Shown one piece after another: positions 20,587 to 29,337 of a stretch of 64,000 nt of DNA; the first letter of the stretch is position 1, and every line of letters starts with the position of its first letter. Source of the stretch: Pseudoxanthomonas winnipegensis (GTDB taxonomy: Bacteria > Pseudomonadota > Gammaproteobacteria > Xanthomonadales > Xanthomonadaceae); NCBI RefSeq assembly GCF_004283755.1, contig NZ_SHMH01000012.1, positions 23,117 to 87,116 on the forward strand. The letters run 5' to 3'. The notes below the pieces were generated by a model, which did not search any database, had not been told where the DNA came from, and saw nothing but the letters and a program-made list of their open reading frames with translations. The translations under genes and the position numbers were made by a program.

Positions 20587-20608
20587 CTCACACTGATGTG
20601 AGAGTCAA
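20587..20608 (-). promoter_or_regulatory. MerR-type operator/promoter for the alpha/beta hydrolase
   Basis: CTCACA-CTGA-TGTGAG at 20587-20602 is a perfect 6-bp-arm dyad. On the minus strand it directly follows TTGACT (20608-20603), filling the space between -35 and the expected -10 position about 19 bp away. This is the classical MerR-family layout. The -10 hexamer there is poor. Confidence 0.6.
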
Positions 20609-20633
20609 GCGCGGCCTGTGCTAGCGTTCGCCC

Positions 20634-21026
20634 ATGCCCAAGGCCCGTCCCCAAGCCGACCTGTCCATCGGTGAACTGGCCCGCGAGACGGGCGCCAGCC
20701 TGCGCTCGATCCGCCACTACGACGACCATCGGCTGCTGTCGTCGGTCCGCGCCGAGAACGGCTATCGCGTGTTCTCCGCCCTGGCCGTGACCCAGGTCCG
20801 GCAGATCCAGCGGTTGATCGGCGCAGGCTTCAGCCTGGCCGAGATCCGCGAGTTTCCCGATTGCATGCGGATGATCGAAGGCGCGGCGGCCTGCTCCGAG
20901 ACGACCGAGGTGCAGCGCCGGCGACTGGCTTCGATCGAGCGGCAGATCGCCGAACTCGAACAGCGACGCAGCCGACTGCGCCAGATGCTGGAAAAGGGAC
21001 AGCAGGCGGATCGCGATCCGGTCTAG
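20634..21026 (+). CDS. MerR-family transcriptional regulator
   Basis: This 130-residue regulator has the N-terminal winged helix (LSIGELARETGASLRSIRHYDDHRLLSSVRAENGYRVFS) and the dimerisation coiled coil (EVQRRRLASIERQIAELEQRRSRLRQML). Between them lies a short segment (FPDCMRMIEGAAACSETTEV) with two cysteines; the spacing does not match a known metal-binding loop. The first conserved residue after the start is usually a hydrophobic of the HTH, so the nine-residue lead MPKARPQAD could be an extension. It is divergent from the alpha/beta hydrolase. Its stop overlaps that of rsgA by four bases on the opposite strand. Confidence 0.85.
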   Translation: MPKARPQADLSIGELARETGASLRSIRHYDDHRLLSSVRAENGYRVFSALAVTQVRQIQRLIGAGFSLAEIREFPDCMRMIEGAAACSETTEVQRRRLASIERQIAELEQRRSRLRQMLEKGQQADRDPV

Positions 21027-22111
21027 CGGCGGGACGGCTTCCCAGTGGGACGCCGCCCTGTCTTGCCCTGCTGCTCGGCCACGCGCTTGGCCAGCTTGGC
21101 CGCCGCGGTGGTCACCTCTTCCTGCAGCTTCAGGTAATTGGCCAGCCGGCCGGGATCGAGCTCGCCAGCCTCGATCGCCGCCTGCACCGCGCAGCCCGGT
21201 TCGCCCTGGTGGGCGCAGTTACGGAACCGGCACTGCGCGGCCAGCGCCTCGATGTCGGCGAAGCCGCCCTCGGCCAGGTCCTCCTCACCGGTGGGCTTGA
21301 GCTCGCGCATGCCGGGGGTGTCGATCAGGCAGGCGCCGGAGGGCAGCGGGATCAGCGCGCGGTGGGTCGTGGTGTGGCGGCCGCGCGAATCGGTCTCGCG
21401 CACCGCATTGGTCTTCATCTTCTCCACGCCCAGCAGCGTGTTGGTGAGCGTGGACTTGCCCGCGCCCGAGGAGCCCACCAGCACCGCCGTGCGGCCCGGC
21501 CCGAGCCAGCCGTGCAGCTGCGCCACGCTGGCCGCGTCCTTGGCGTTGACCGTGCGCAGCGGCACCTCCTGCGCGGCCAGGTCGGCGAGCACCTCGAGCG
21601 CGTCCTCGGCGTACTCGGTGCGGTCGGCCTTGGTCAGCACCACCACCGGCTGCACGCCCCCGCCGCCGACCAGCATCAGATAGCGCTCGATCCGGCGCGG
21701 ATTGAAGTCGGCATCCAGTCCGCAGACGATGAAAACCACATCGATATTGGCCGCGATCACCTGCTGGTGATAGTGCTCGCCGGCGGCGGCGCGCTTGATC
21801 GCCGTGCGCCGCGGCAGCAGGGCAACAATGCGCTTGTCTTCCTCCACCAGCACCCAGTCGCCCACGGCGGGGCGCTCATGCGCCGGAAAGCGCGGGCGCT
21901 GCCAGTCCGGCAGGGACTCGGGCCGCAGCGTCTGCTCAGGCAGCAGCCCGCGCGCGACCACGTAGCCGGAGCGATGCTGCTCGATCACCCGCGCCGGCCG
22001 GGCGCCGGGATGGGCCTGGATCAGCGCCCGCCACGCCGGGTCCTCGGGCGCGCCAGGCCAGGGCCAGCCAATCCGCCGCAGGTCGGCATCGTCGAAGACA
22101 GCATCGGTCAT
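21023..22111 (-). CDS. rsgA: Ribosome small-subunit-dependent GTPase A
   Basis: This 362-residue circularly permuted GTPase has its motifs in the order G4 TKAD (160-163), G1 GSSGAGKST (213-221) and G3 DTPG (264-267), preceded by an OB-fold domain (VGDWVLVEEDKRIVALLPRRTAIKR). The C-terminal zinc motif C294-C299-H301-C307 is intact. RsgA helps the final maturation of the 30S subunit and removes RbfA. The start at 22111 (MTDAVFDDADL) is chosen over an upstream ATG at 22198 that adds non-conserved basic residues. It ends head-on against the MerR gene. Confidence 0.95.
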   Translation of the reverse strand: MTDAVFDDADLRRIGWPWPGAPEDPAWRALIQAHPGARPARVIEQHRSGYVVARGLLPEQTLRPESLPDWQRPRFPAHERPAVGDWVLVEEDKRIVALLPRRTAIKRAAAGEHYHQQVIAANIDVVFIVCGLDADFNPRRIERYLMLVGGGGVQPVVVLTKADRTEYAEDALEVLADLAAQEVPLRTVNAKDAASVAQLHGWLGPGRTAVLVGSSGAGKSTLTNTLLGVEKMKTNAVRETDSRGRHTTTHRALIPLPSGACLIDTPGMRELKPTGEEDLAEGGFADIEALAAQCRFRNCAHQGEPGCAVQAAIEAGELDPGRLANYLKLQEEVTTAAAKLAKRVAEQQGKTGRRPTGKPSRR

Positions 22112-22250
22112 GGTGGCGATTCTACGGGCTGGCCCGTCGGCGCCGCAGGCGAGCGGCCTGGCCCGCGGCCATGGTTTCCGCTGAAACGCCCGCAGCACGG
22201 GCCATCAGGCGTATGCTTTGGTCGTTTTTTCACCTCCACGCGCCCGTGCC

Positions 22251-23531
22251 ATGTCCTCCGCTCCCGTCAAGCCCCTCGCCATCCGTGAACGCCTGTCCGA
22301 AGTCCGCTACGAGATCCGTGGCGAGCTGGCCCGGCGAGCCCGCGAGCTGGAGGCCCAGGGCCGCAAGCTGATCAAGCTCAACATCGGCAACCCCGGCGCG
22401 TTCGGTTTCCGCGCGCCCGAGCATCTGCAGCACGCGATCGCCGACGACATGGGCCGCACCGACCCCTACACCCACCAGCAGGGTCTGCCGGCCGCGCGCG
22501 AGGCGGTGGCCGCCTACTACGCGCGCCGCAACACGCCCGACGCGCATCCGGACCGGGTGTTCATCGGCAACGGCGTGTCCGAGCTGATCGACCTGTCGCT
22601 GCGCGCGCTGCTCAACCCGGGCGACGAAGTGCTGGTGCCCTCGCCCGACTATCCGCTGTGGTCGGCCGCGACCATCCTCAACGACGGCCGCCCGGTGTAC
22701 TACCAGTGCGATGCCGCCAACGGCTTCCTGCCCGATCCGTCGGAGATCGAGACGCTGGTGTCCAGCCGCACCCGTGCCATCGTGCTGATCAACCCCAACA
22801 ACCCCACCGGCGCGACCTACCCGCGCGAGCTGCTCAAGCGCATCGTCGCCATCGCCGCCAAGCACCAGCTGCTGCTGATGGTCGATGAGATCTACGACCA
22901 GATCCTCTACGACGGCGCCACCTTCGAACCGCTGGCGCCGCTGGCCGGCGAGGTGCCGTGCATCACCTTCTCCGGCCTGTCCAAGGTGCATCGCGCCTGC
23001 GGCTGGCGCGTGGGCTGGGCGCTGCTGTCCGGCGATGCGCAGCGCATCACTCCGCTGCAGCACGCCATGGACCTGCTGGGCGCACTGCGCCTGTGCGCCA
23101 ACGTGCCGGGCCAGTACGCGGTGGAAGCGGCCATCAACGGCCCGGACACCATCAGCGGCCTCACCGCGCCGGGCGGCCGCCTGTACGAGACCCGCCGCGC
23201 GGTGGTCGAGGCCTGCGCGGCCAGCGAGCACCTCAAGCTGTGCGCGCCGGCCGGCGCGCTGTATGCGTTCCCGGCGGTGGTGGGCGATGCGGCCAAGGGC
23301 TTCGACGACTACGCCTTCGCGCTGGAGCTGATGGAGGACGAGGGCGTGCTGGTGGTGCCGGGCTCGAGCTTCAACGTGCCCTACCGCAACCACTTCCGCG
23401 TCACCCTGCTGCCCGATGCGGTGGCCATGCGCGAGGTGTTCACGCGCATCGACCGCGCGCTGGCCAAGCGCGCGGAGGCGGCCACCAAGGTCGTGCCGCT
23501 CAAGCCCAAGTCGCGCCCGGCCGCGGCCTGA
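22251..23531 (+). CDS. alaA: PLP-dependent aminotransferase, AlaA type (alanine-synthesising)
   Basis: This 426-residue fold type I aminotransferase shows NIGNPGAFGF near the start, SPDYPLWSA (130s), NPNNPTGATY (with the PLP-contacting asparagine), VDEIYDQILYDG and the Schiff-base lysine in FSGLSKVHRACGWRVGW (K245). The blocks match the AlaA/YfbQ group, which makes alanine from pyruvate and glutamate. Length is slightly over the E. coli enzyme because of a short lysine/proline-rich tail (VVPLKPKSRPAAA). ATG 22251 is preferred over an in-frame ATG at 22218. An SGNH hydrolase follows after 5 bp, then a methyltransferase, so the three probably share a transcript. Confidence 0.85.
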   Translation: MSSAPVKPLAIRERLSEVRYEIRGELARRARELEAQGRKLIKLNIGNPGAFGFRAPEHLQHAIADDMGRTDPYTHQQGLPAAREAVAAYYARRNTPDAHPDRVFIGNGVSELIDLSLRALLNPGDEVLVPSPDYPLWSAATILNDGRPVYYQCDAANGFLPDPSEIETLVSSRTRAIVLINPNNPTGATYPRELLKRIVAIAAKHQLLLMVDEIYDQILYDGATFEPLAPLAGEVPCITFSGLSKVHRACGWRVGWALLSGDAQRITPLQHAMDLLGALRLCANVPGQYAVEAAINGPDTISGLTAPGGRLYETRRAVVEACAASEHLKLCAPAGALYAFPAVVGDAAKGFDDYAFALELMEDEGVLVVPGSSFNVPYRNHFRVTLLPDAVAMREVFTRIDRALAKRAEAATKVVPLKPKSRPAAA

Positions 23532-23536
23532 CCGCC

Positions 23537-24184
23537 ATGGCCGGCGTGCGCCCGGCGGCGGGCAGCATCGCGCCGCACGGCCTGCGCTATCTGGCGCTGG
23601 GCGATTCCTACACCATCGGCGAGGGCGTGGCCGAAAGCGAGCGCTGGCCGGTGCAGCTGGCCCGTGCGCTGCGCGCCGACGGGCTGGGCGTGGACGATCC
23701 GCAGATCATCGCCACCACCGGCTGGACCACCGACGAGCTGCAGGCCGCGATCGATCGGGCCGCGCCGACGCCTGGCTTCGACCTGGTCACGCTGCTGATC
23801 GGGGTCAACAACCAGTACCGCGGTCGTCCGCTGGACGAGTACCTGCGACAGTTCCAGGGCCTGCTGGAGCACGCCATCGCGCTGGCCGGTGGGCGCGCGC
23901 GGCGCGTGGTGGTGCTGTCGATTCCGGACTGGGGCGTGACCCCGTTCGCGGCCGCCTCCGGGCGCGATGTGGCGCAGATCGCCGCGCAGATCGATGCGTT
24001 CAACCGCGAGGCCCGGCTCGCCTGCCAGCGCCGGCACGTGGCGTTCGTGGATGTCACCACCGTCAGTCGCCAGCAGGGGGCCGAAGCTGCGATGCTGGTC
24101 GGCGACGGCCTGCATCCCTCCGGCGCGATGTATCGCCTGTGGATGCAGCGCGCGTTTCCCGCCGCCCGGGATGCGCTAGCCTAG
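23537..24184 (+). CDS. SGNH/GDSL-family hydrolase
   Basis: This 215-residue protein has the SGNH blocks: LALGDSYTIGEG (block I, S24), TTGWTTDEL (the glycine of block II), LIGVNNQYRG (block III asparagine) and DGLHPSGAMY (block V, D and H). It is an esterase or lipase of the GDSL superfamily. There is no signal peptide, so it should act in the cytoplasm. The ATG lies 5 bp after the alaA stop, which indicates translational coupling. The substrate is not known. Confidence 0.85.
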   Translation: MAGVRPAAGSIAPHGLRYLALGDSYTIGEGVAESERWPVQLARALRADGLGVDDPQIIATTGWTTDELQAAIDRAAPTPGFDLVTLLIGVNNQYRGRPLDEYLRQFQGLLEHAIALAGGRARRVVVLSIPDWGVTPFAAASGRDVAQIAAQIDAFNREARLACQRRHVAFVDVTTVSRQQGAEAAMLVGDGLHPSGAMYRLWMQRAFPAARDALA

Positions 24185-24215
24185 CGCGCTCCCGCCCCTG
24201 CGCCGAAGGATCGAC

Positions 24216-24911
24216 GTGAGCGAAGCCACCCGTCCCATGCCGCCCCAGCAAGCGTTGGCCATCGCCCGCGCCTTCCTGCCACGCCGGCCCTGGGGCAATC
24301 GTCACGACTACTACTACACGCGCATCAAGCTGCGCACCGATCCGCTGTATCCCGGCGTGCTGGCCGCGCTGCGCGAGGCGCCCGGCCCGGTGCTGGACCT
24401 GGGCTGCGGCCTGGGCCTGCTGGCGCATGCGCTGCGCGCGGACGGCCAGCCGCGCCGCTATCACGGCGTGGACATCGACGCGGACAAGATCGCGCGCGCC
24501 GGCCGGATCGCGCGCCGCAACGGCCTGCACGACGCCCGCTTCGAGGTGGTCGACCTGGCCGCGCGCTGGCCCGAGCACCGCGGCAACGTGTGCATCCTGG
24601 ACATGCTGCAGTACCTGCCCGAACACGTGCAGGCCGGCATGCTGCAGCACGCCGCGCGCATGCTCGCGCCGGACAGCAAGCTGGTGATCCGCAGCGCGCT
24701 GGGCGACGACAGCGGGCGTGGCCGCACCTCCAGGATCACCGACCTGATGGCGCACTTCACCGGCTGGATGCAGGAAGTGCCCAAGCGCTATCCCACGCGC
24801 GCGAGCCTGGAGCACCACCTGACCAACGCCGGCCTGAGCGCCAGCTTCGTCCCGCTGTACGGCAACACGCCGTTCAACAACTGGCTGATCGTGGCCCAGC
24901 GCCGCGGTTGA
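24216..24911 (+). CDS. Class I SAM-dependent methyltransferase
   Basis: This 231-residue protein uses a GTG start, with GAAGGA at 24204-24209, and has a Rossmann SAM fold. VLDLGCGLGLLAHAL is motif I, HGVDIDADKI motif II, and NVCILDMLQYLPEHVQAGML motif post-II/III. The N-terminal part RPWGNRHDYYYTRIKLRTDPLYPGVL is conserved in a group of proteobacterial methyltransferases found next to lipid or aminotransferase genes. The acceptor is unknown. It is last in the alaA-hydrolase-methyltransferase run and convergent with the siderophore receptor. Confidence 0.8.
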   Translation: MSEATRPMPPQQALAIARAFLPRRPWGNRHDYYYTRIKLRTDPLYPGVLAALREAPGPVLDLGCGLGLLAHALRADGQPRRYHGVDIDADKIARAGRIARRNGLHDARFEVVDLAARWPEHRGNVCILDMLQYLPEHVQAGMLQHAARMLAPDSKLVIRSALGDDSGRGRTSRITDLMAHFTGWMQEVPKRYPTRASLEHHLTNAGLSASFVPLYGNTPFNNWLIVAQRRG

Positions 24912-24982
24912 GCCGGCCTGGGCGCGCTGCGCGCGCCGGCCCGTCCACGCGGACGGCAAGGTCCGCACGCGATGCCGGCCGC

Positions 24983-27157
24983 TCAGAACCGCCAGGACAG
25001 GGTCAGCTCCACATCGCGCGGATCGCCGTAGATCCACTGGGTCTGATAGGTGACGTTCGCGTAGTAGTGCCGGTCGAACAGATTGCGCACGTTGAGCTGC
25101 GCCGACAGCGCCTGGTTGATGTCGTAGCGGGCCATCAGGCTGGCCAGCAGCACGCTGTCCTGCTCCAGCCGCAGCGTATTGCCCTGCGGACCGACGCCGC
25201 GATCGTAGAACGACGACTGCCAGTTGAACCCACCGCCGATCCGCCAGGGGCCGGTCTGCCAGGTGGTGAACACGGTGGCCTCGCGGCGCGGGCTGGTCGG
25301 GCTGACGTCCTTGCCTTGCGCATCGTCGGCGTCGAACTGCGCCCAGCCGAAGCTGATGCGCCATTGCTCGGTCAGCTCGCCATCGAGCTGGAACTCCACG
25401 CCCTGGCTAACCGTGCCGTCGGCGGCGCGATAGGCCTGATCGGTGGTGCCCGGCACCCGTTGGCCGGGATCGGCCACGGCGAAGTTGTCCTGCTCGATGC
25501 GGAACAGGGTCAGCCCGGCATTGAGCCGCCCGCCGAAGTACTCGCCCTTGGCGCCGATCTCGTAGTTGTTGCCTTCCAGCGGTTCCAGGTAGCGGCCGTT
25601 GCGGTCGCGGTTGTTCTGCGGATTGAAGATGCTGGTGTAGCTGGCATACAGCGAATGATGCGCGTCCAGGTCGTAGATCAGGCCGGCATACGGCGTGGTG
25701 CGGCCGCGCTTGGCGTAGGAGCTGGCCGGCGCCAGCCGGTCGGCGTTCTTCCAGTCGCTGATGCGGGCGCCGACGATGGCCTTGAGGTCGTCGGTCAGGC
25801 TGAAGCGGCCGGCGGCATAGGCGCCGACCTGGCGGATGTCGTTCTCGCTGCCCTTCTGCAGCGGCGTCCAGGCCGGCTGCGGCATGGTACCGGTCCAGGC
25901 GTAGACGCTCTCGGCCACCAGCGGTTGCAGCGGCAGGTTGTACCAGCTGCGCACATTGCGATCGGTCCAGGTCGCGCCCGCGACGATCTCGTGCTCGCGC
26001 CCCCACCACGTCAGCGGCAGGCTGACGTAGGCATCCAAGCTGTCTTGCCTGGTGGAGGTGGGGTAATCCCCACCGTAAATGCTGTCCAGCCCTAAGCCAG
26101 TGATCCGGTCCGGATAGCCGTAGTAGCCGTACAGCACCGACTTCCAGTCGGTCTCGAAGCACTGGTGCGAATACTCCACGTGCAGCTGCGCCCCGCCTTC
26201 GAAGCGATGGATCAGCCCGCCGAACGCGTTGGTGGTATCGGCCACGCCGCGCGCCCAGCGCGGGGTGAACGAATCCGAGCGCGAGAAGTGGGTGCGCGTG
26301 CCATCGCTGAACCAGGCCGGCACGCCGCCCCAGGTGGTGCCACGGCCGTCGTTGCGCTGCTTGCTGACACCGGCATAGCCATGGGTGTCATCGCTGAAGT
26401 CCGCATCGACGATGCCGTACAGCAGGCCGGAGGTCTTGCTGTAGTAGTCGCGGAACGAGTCCTTGTCCTCGTAGCTGGCCACCACGCGGCCGCGGACGTT
26501 GCCGGCCGCGTTCAACGGCGACTGCACATCGACGCTGCCGCGATAGCGATCCCAGCTTCCGGCGGAAAGGCTGGCGTTACCGGTGAACACGTCGCTGTCG
26601 GCATGCTTGCGCACCAGGTCGATGGACGCCGCCGGGCTGCCGGCGCCGGTGGTCAGGCCATTGGCGCCGCGGACGATCTCCACGCGGTCGTAGATGGCCA
26701 GGTTCTGCTGCACATCGCCGGTGTACTGGGTCGGGATGCCATCGACCCGGTAATAGTCGATCTCGAACCCACGCGCGCTGATGTAGGTACGCTCGGTATC
26801 CCAGGTCGGCGAATTGAAGCCGGCAACCGCGTCGGTGACGTCCTGGAAGGTCTGCAGGTCGCGATCGATGAGCTGCTGCTGGCTGATCACCACCACCGAC
26901 TGCGGCGTCTCGCGCAGCGACAGCGCCAGCTTGACCGAACTGCGCGCGAGATCGGCGGTGTAGGAGTCGCTGCCTTCGGTGGCGTCGCCACGATGGCCCT
27001 CCACCTTGAGGCGATCCAGATCGACCGCCTCCTGGGGGGCGGACTGGGCGGCCACCAGAAGCGGCCAGGCGCAGGCCATGGCCAGCAGCGAACGGGACAG
27101 CGAACGTACGGAAACGACCTGCGCGGCGAGGCGCGCAGGGCAGCAGCGATGGGACAT
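24983..27157 (-). CDS. TonB-dependent siderophore receptor (FhuE/FpvA type)
   Basis: This 724-residue outer-membrane receptor has a long N-terminal export signal (core SLLAMACAWPLLVAAQS). A TonB-box-like region and plug follow (SLRETPQSVVVISQQQLIDRD; YISARGFEIDYYRVDGIPTQ; RVEIVRGANGLTTGAGSP). The barrel ends in LNVRNLFDRHYYANV and DVELTLSWRF with a terminal phenylalanine. The plug motif RETPQSV and RG(L/A)NGL..G.G.P are typical of ferric-siderophore receptors of the FhuE, FoxA and FpvA group. It has no extra N-terminal signalling domain, so no sigma-factor partner is expected. No convincing Fur box is visible upstream. Confidence 0.9.
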   Translation of the reverse strand: MSHRCCPARLAAQVVSVRSLSRSLLAMACAWPLLVAAQSAPQEAVDLDRLKVEGHRGDATEGSDSYTADLARSSVKLALSLRETPQSVVVISQQQLIDRDLQTFQDVTDAVAGFNSPTWDTERTYISARGFEIDYYRVDGIPTQYTGDVQQNLAIYDRVEIVRGANGLTTGAGSPAASIDLVRKHADSDVFTGNASLSAGSWDRYRGSVDVQSPLNAAGNVRGRVVASYEDKDSFRDYYSKTSGLLYGIVDADFSDDTHGYAGVSKQRNDGRGTTWGGVPAWFSDGTRTHFSRSDSFTPRWARGVADTTNAFGGLIHRFEGGAQLHVEYSHQCFETDWKSVLYGYYGYPDRITGLGLDSIYGGDYPTSTRQDSLDAYVSLPLTWWGREHEIVAGATWTDRNVRSWYNLPLQPLVAESVYAWTGTMPQPAWTPLQKGSENDIRQVGAYAAGRFSLTDDLKAIVGARISDWKNADRLAPASSYAKRGRTTPYAGLIYDLDAHHSLYASYTSIFNPQNNRDRNGRYLEPLEGNNYEIGAKGEYFGGRLNAGLTLFRIEQDNFAVADPGQRVPGTTDQAYRAADGTVSQGVEFQLDGELTEQWRISFGWAQFDADDAQGKDVSPTSPRREATVFTTWQTGPWRIGGGFNWQSSFYDRGVGPQGNTLRLEQDSVLLASLMARYDINQALSAQLNVRNLFDRHYYANVTYQTQWIYGDPRDVELTLSWRF

Positions 27158-27261
27158 CGTCGAGAGCCTCGGGACCGGTGGGAGATGCCGTCGTGGACGG
27201 CAGCTGGCTGGGCATCGGGCCTTGTAGGCAAGGCGCCGCCGGTCGCTGGCTTCAGCGCGGA

Positions 27262-27290
27262 ATGGTCCGCTCGCGTTAAAACGCTGTCAA
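27262..27290 (-). promoter_or_regulatory. Possible promoter of the siderophore receptor
   Basis: On the minus strand TTGACA (27290-27285) is a perfect -35 hexamer. The palindrome GCGTTTTAACGC (27284-27273) follows directly, and 17 bp after the hexamer is a weak -10, GACCAT. The palindrome in the spacer could be an operator. It does not resemble a Fur box. Confidence 0.35.
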
Positions 27291-27336
27291 GAATGCTTGC
27301 CGGCGCAACCGAGTCGCTCTTGGTATCAACGTGCGA

Positions 27337-28122
27337 TCAAGGAAGCTCGGCACGCAGGCGGCGCGCGCGCAGCGCTTCCAGCACGCGCCGCAGGATCTCC
27401 ACGTTGTGACCATGCGTGGCGCCTTCGTGCAGCAGGACGATGGCGCCGGGCTTGAGGTCGGGGACGAGGCGCGCCAGCACCTGGTCGGGCGTGCAGCGCA
27501 CGCCGTCGAAGCCACGCGCGCTCCAGGCCACGCGGGTCAGGCCGTGGCGGGCGAGCACCGGCGCGATGAAGGGATTGGTGTGGCCGACCACCGAGCGGAA
27601 CCAGCGCGGCGACGCGCCGGCCAGTTCGGTCAGGCCGCGCTGGTTGGCGGCGATCTCGCGTTCGAGCGTGGCCGGCCCCAGCCGCCAAAACGCGGCCTGC
27701 GGATGGCTATCGCTGTGGTTGCCCAGGCCATGGCCGCGGCGGACGATCTCGCGCACCAGGTCGGGCCGGGCGCGGGCGCACTCGCCGACGACGAAGAAGG
27801 TGGCCTTGGCGCCGTGGGCATCCAGCAGATCCAGCATCGGCCGGGTGTCGTCGGAGGGGCCGTCGTCGATGGTCAGCCAGACCCGGGGCTGCGCGCCGGG
27901 CAGGCGCACCAGCGCCGGGCAGAACAGCTGCGAGCGCGGGTGGAAGGTGGACCACAGCACCGCGCCATGGCTGACCAGCAGCACGGCCAGGCCCAGCGGC
28001 CACCCGACCAGCCACCACAGCGCCAGGGCGACTACTTGTGACAGCGCCAGCAGCCCCAACCTGAAGTAGGGCCTGGGCGTGGCGCGATGCTGCGTTGCTT
28101 CGGGCTCCATCCCGCGCATCAT
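27337..28122 (-). CDS. Membrane-anchored polysaccharide deacetylase (NodB domain)
   Basis: From the ATG at 28122 the protein is 261 residues. Two adjacent N-terminal membrane segments (LGLLALSQVVALALWWLVGW and PLGLAVLLVSHGAVLW) are followed by a NodB homology domain: WLTIDDGPSDDT (motif 1 with catalytic aspartates), LGNHSDSHP (motif 2, H-x3-H), RWFRSVVGHTNPF (motif 3), and IVLLHEGATHGHN (motif 5). It should deacetylate an N-acetylated or O-acetylated glycan at the periplasmic face. Two other starts (28119, 28110) are possible; residues further upstream are antisense to the glutaredoxin gene and rejected. It is divergent from that gene. Confidence 0.82.
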   Translation of the reverse strand: MMRGMEPEATQHRATPRPYFRLGLLALSQVVALALWWLVGWPLGLAVLLVSHGAVLWSTFHPRSQLFCPALVRLPGAQPRVWLTIDDGPSDDTRPMLDLLDAHGAKATFFVVGECARARPDLVREIVRRGHGLGNHSDSHPQAAFWRLGPATLEREIAANQRGLTELAGASPRWFRSVVGHTNPFIAPVLARHGLTRVAWSARGFDGVRCTPDQVLARLVPDLKPGAIVLLHEGATHGHNVEILRRVLEALRARRLRAELP

Positions 28123-28177
28123 GCCACGCGGGTAAAATTCCCCTCCTTTCTTGTCGTCCAACCCGCCGGTAGCCCTC

Positions 28178-29107
28178 ATGTCCCTCGATCCCGCCCTGCG
28201 TTCGCGCATCGATTCCCTGCTGCAGTCCAACCGCGTGGTGCTGTTCATGAAGGGCCAGCCGACCATGCCGCAGTGCGGCTTCTCGGCCAAGGCGGTCGGC
28301 GCGCTGTCCACGCTGGGCGTGGACTACGCCCACGTCAACGTGCTGGCCGACCAGGAGATCCGCGAGGGCATCAAGGTCTATGGCGACTGGCCGACGATCC
28401 CGCAGCTGTACGTCGATGGCGAGCTGGTCGGCGGCAGCGACATCATCGAGCAGATGACCAACTCCGGCGAGCTGGCCGCGCTGCTGGGCGTGGCCGCGCC
28501 CGACCGCACGCCGCCGTCGATCACCGTGACCCCGGCCGCGGCCGAGATGCTGGCCAATGCCGTGGCCGACGCCGGCGGCGGCGCCGCGCTGGTGCTGTCC
28601 ATCGACGCGCAGTTCCAGCCGAACTTCCAGCTGGGCCCGTTCGACGCCAACGCCATCGCCGCCGAGTCCAACGGCGTGCGCATCCAGTTCGACCTGGCCA
28701 GCGCGCGCCGCGCCGAGGGCATCACCATCGACTGGGTCGACGACATCCGCGGCAAGGGCCTGGCCATCGACAACCCGAACGCGCCGCGCCCGGTCAATCA
28801 GCTCTCGGTGACCGAGGCCGCCGCCAAGGTCGCCGCCGGCGAGCTGCTGCTGGTGGATGTGCGCCCGGCCGACGAGCGCGCCATCGCCTCGGTCAACGTG
28901 CCGTTCAAGACCTTCGACGGCAACGGCCGTGCCGAGCTGGAGGCCCTGCCCAAGGACACGCAGCTCGCGTTCCTGTGCCACGCCGGCGGGCGCAGCCACC
29001 AGGCCGCCGAACAGTTCCGCGTGCTCGGCTTCTCCAACGTGCACAACGTGGCCGGCGGCATCGAGGCCTGGTCCAACGACGTCGATCCGAGCGTGCCGCG
29101 CTACTGA
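28178..29107 (+). CDS. Grx4-family monothiol glutaredoxin fused to an A-type-like domain and rhodanese
   Basis: This 309-residue three-domain protein opens with a monothiol glutaredoxin (residues 1-105) that has the CGFS site at 33-36 after KGQPTMPQ. The middle part (about 110-205) resembles the iron-sulfur A-type/HesB fold (ITVTPAAAEMLANAV; AAESNGVRIQFD) but has none of the ligand cysteines. The last part (about 215-309) is a rhodanese domain with the catalytic cysteine in LCHAGGRSH (C267). Grx4 proteins carry and deliver [2Fe-2S] clusters; a rhodanese could supply or sense sulfane sulfur. TAAAAT at 28133-28138 is a likely -10 box. It is divergent from the polysaccharide deacetylase. Confidence 0.88.
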   Translation: MSLDPALRSRIDSLLQSNRVVLFMKGQPTMPQCGFSAKAVGALSTLGVDYAHVNVLADQEIREGIKVYGDWPTIPQLYVDGELVGGSDIIEQMTNSGELAALLGVAAPDRTPPSITVTPAAAEMLANAVADAGGGAALVLSIDAQFQPNFQLGPFDANAIAAESNGVRIQFDLASARRAEGITIDWVDDIRGKGLAIDNPNAPRPVNQLSVTEAAAKVAAGELLLVDVRPADERAIASVNVPFKTFDGNGRAELEALPKDTQLAFLCHAGGRSHQAAEQFRVLGFSNVHNVAGGIEAWSNDVDPSVPRY

Positions 29108-29200
29108 TCTCCGTACGCGCGCATGACCCACACGACACGCCCCGCTTGGGGCGTGTTGTCGTTTGGGTGATCGATTCAAGGGAGCGGTCCCCGCCCCTTC

Positions 29201-29275
29201 TGTAGAGCGGAGCTTGCTCCGCTGCTTTTCGGCCGGATCGCGGGGAAAGCCCAGCGGAGCGAGCTCCGCTCTACA
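29201..29275. repeat. TAGAGCGGAGC hairpin, copy C
   Basis: TGTAGAGCGGAGCTTGCTCC and GCTG from 29201 are inverted at about 29252-29275 with one changed base (GAGCGAGCTC in place of GAGCAAGCTC). The loop reads CTTTTCGGCCGGATCGCGGG and then GAAAGCC, close to the loops of copies B and D. It lies between the convergent glutaredoxin and DUF924 genes. Confidence 0.9.
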
Positions 29276-29337
29276 AGGGGCCGCGACGTGATCGGGAGAG
29301 ACGGTTGCTCGCAAGGCCCACAAGGCCACTCCCGAGA

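Noticed and set aside
27158..27336. Fur box upstream of the siderophore receptor
   Set aside because: No stretch near GATAATGATAATCATTATC was found. Only a TTGACA hexamer and a different palindrome are present.
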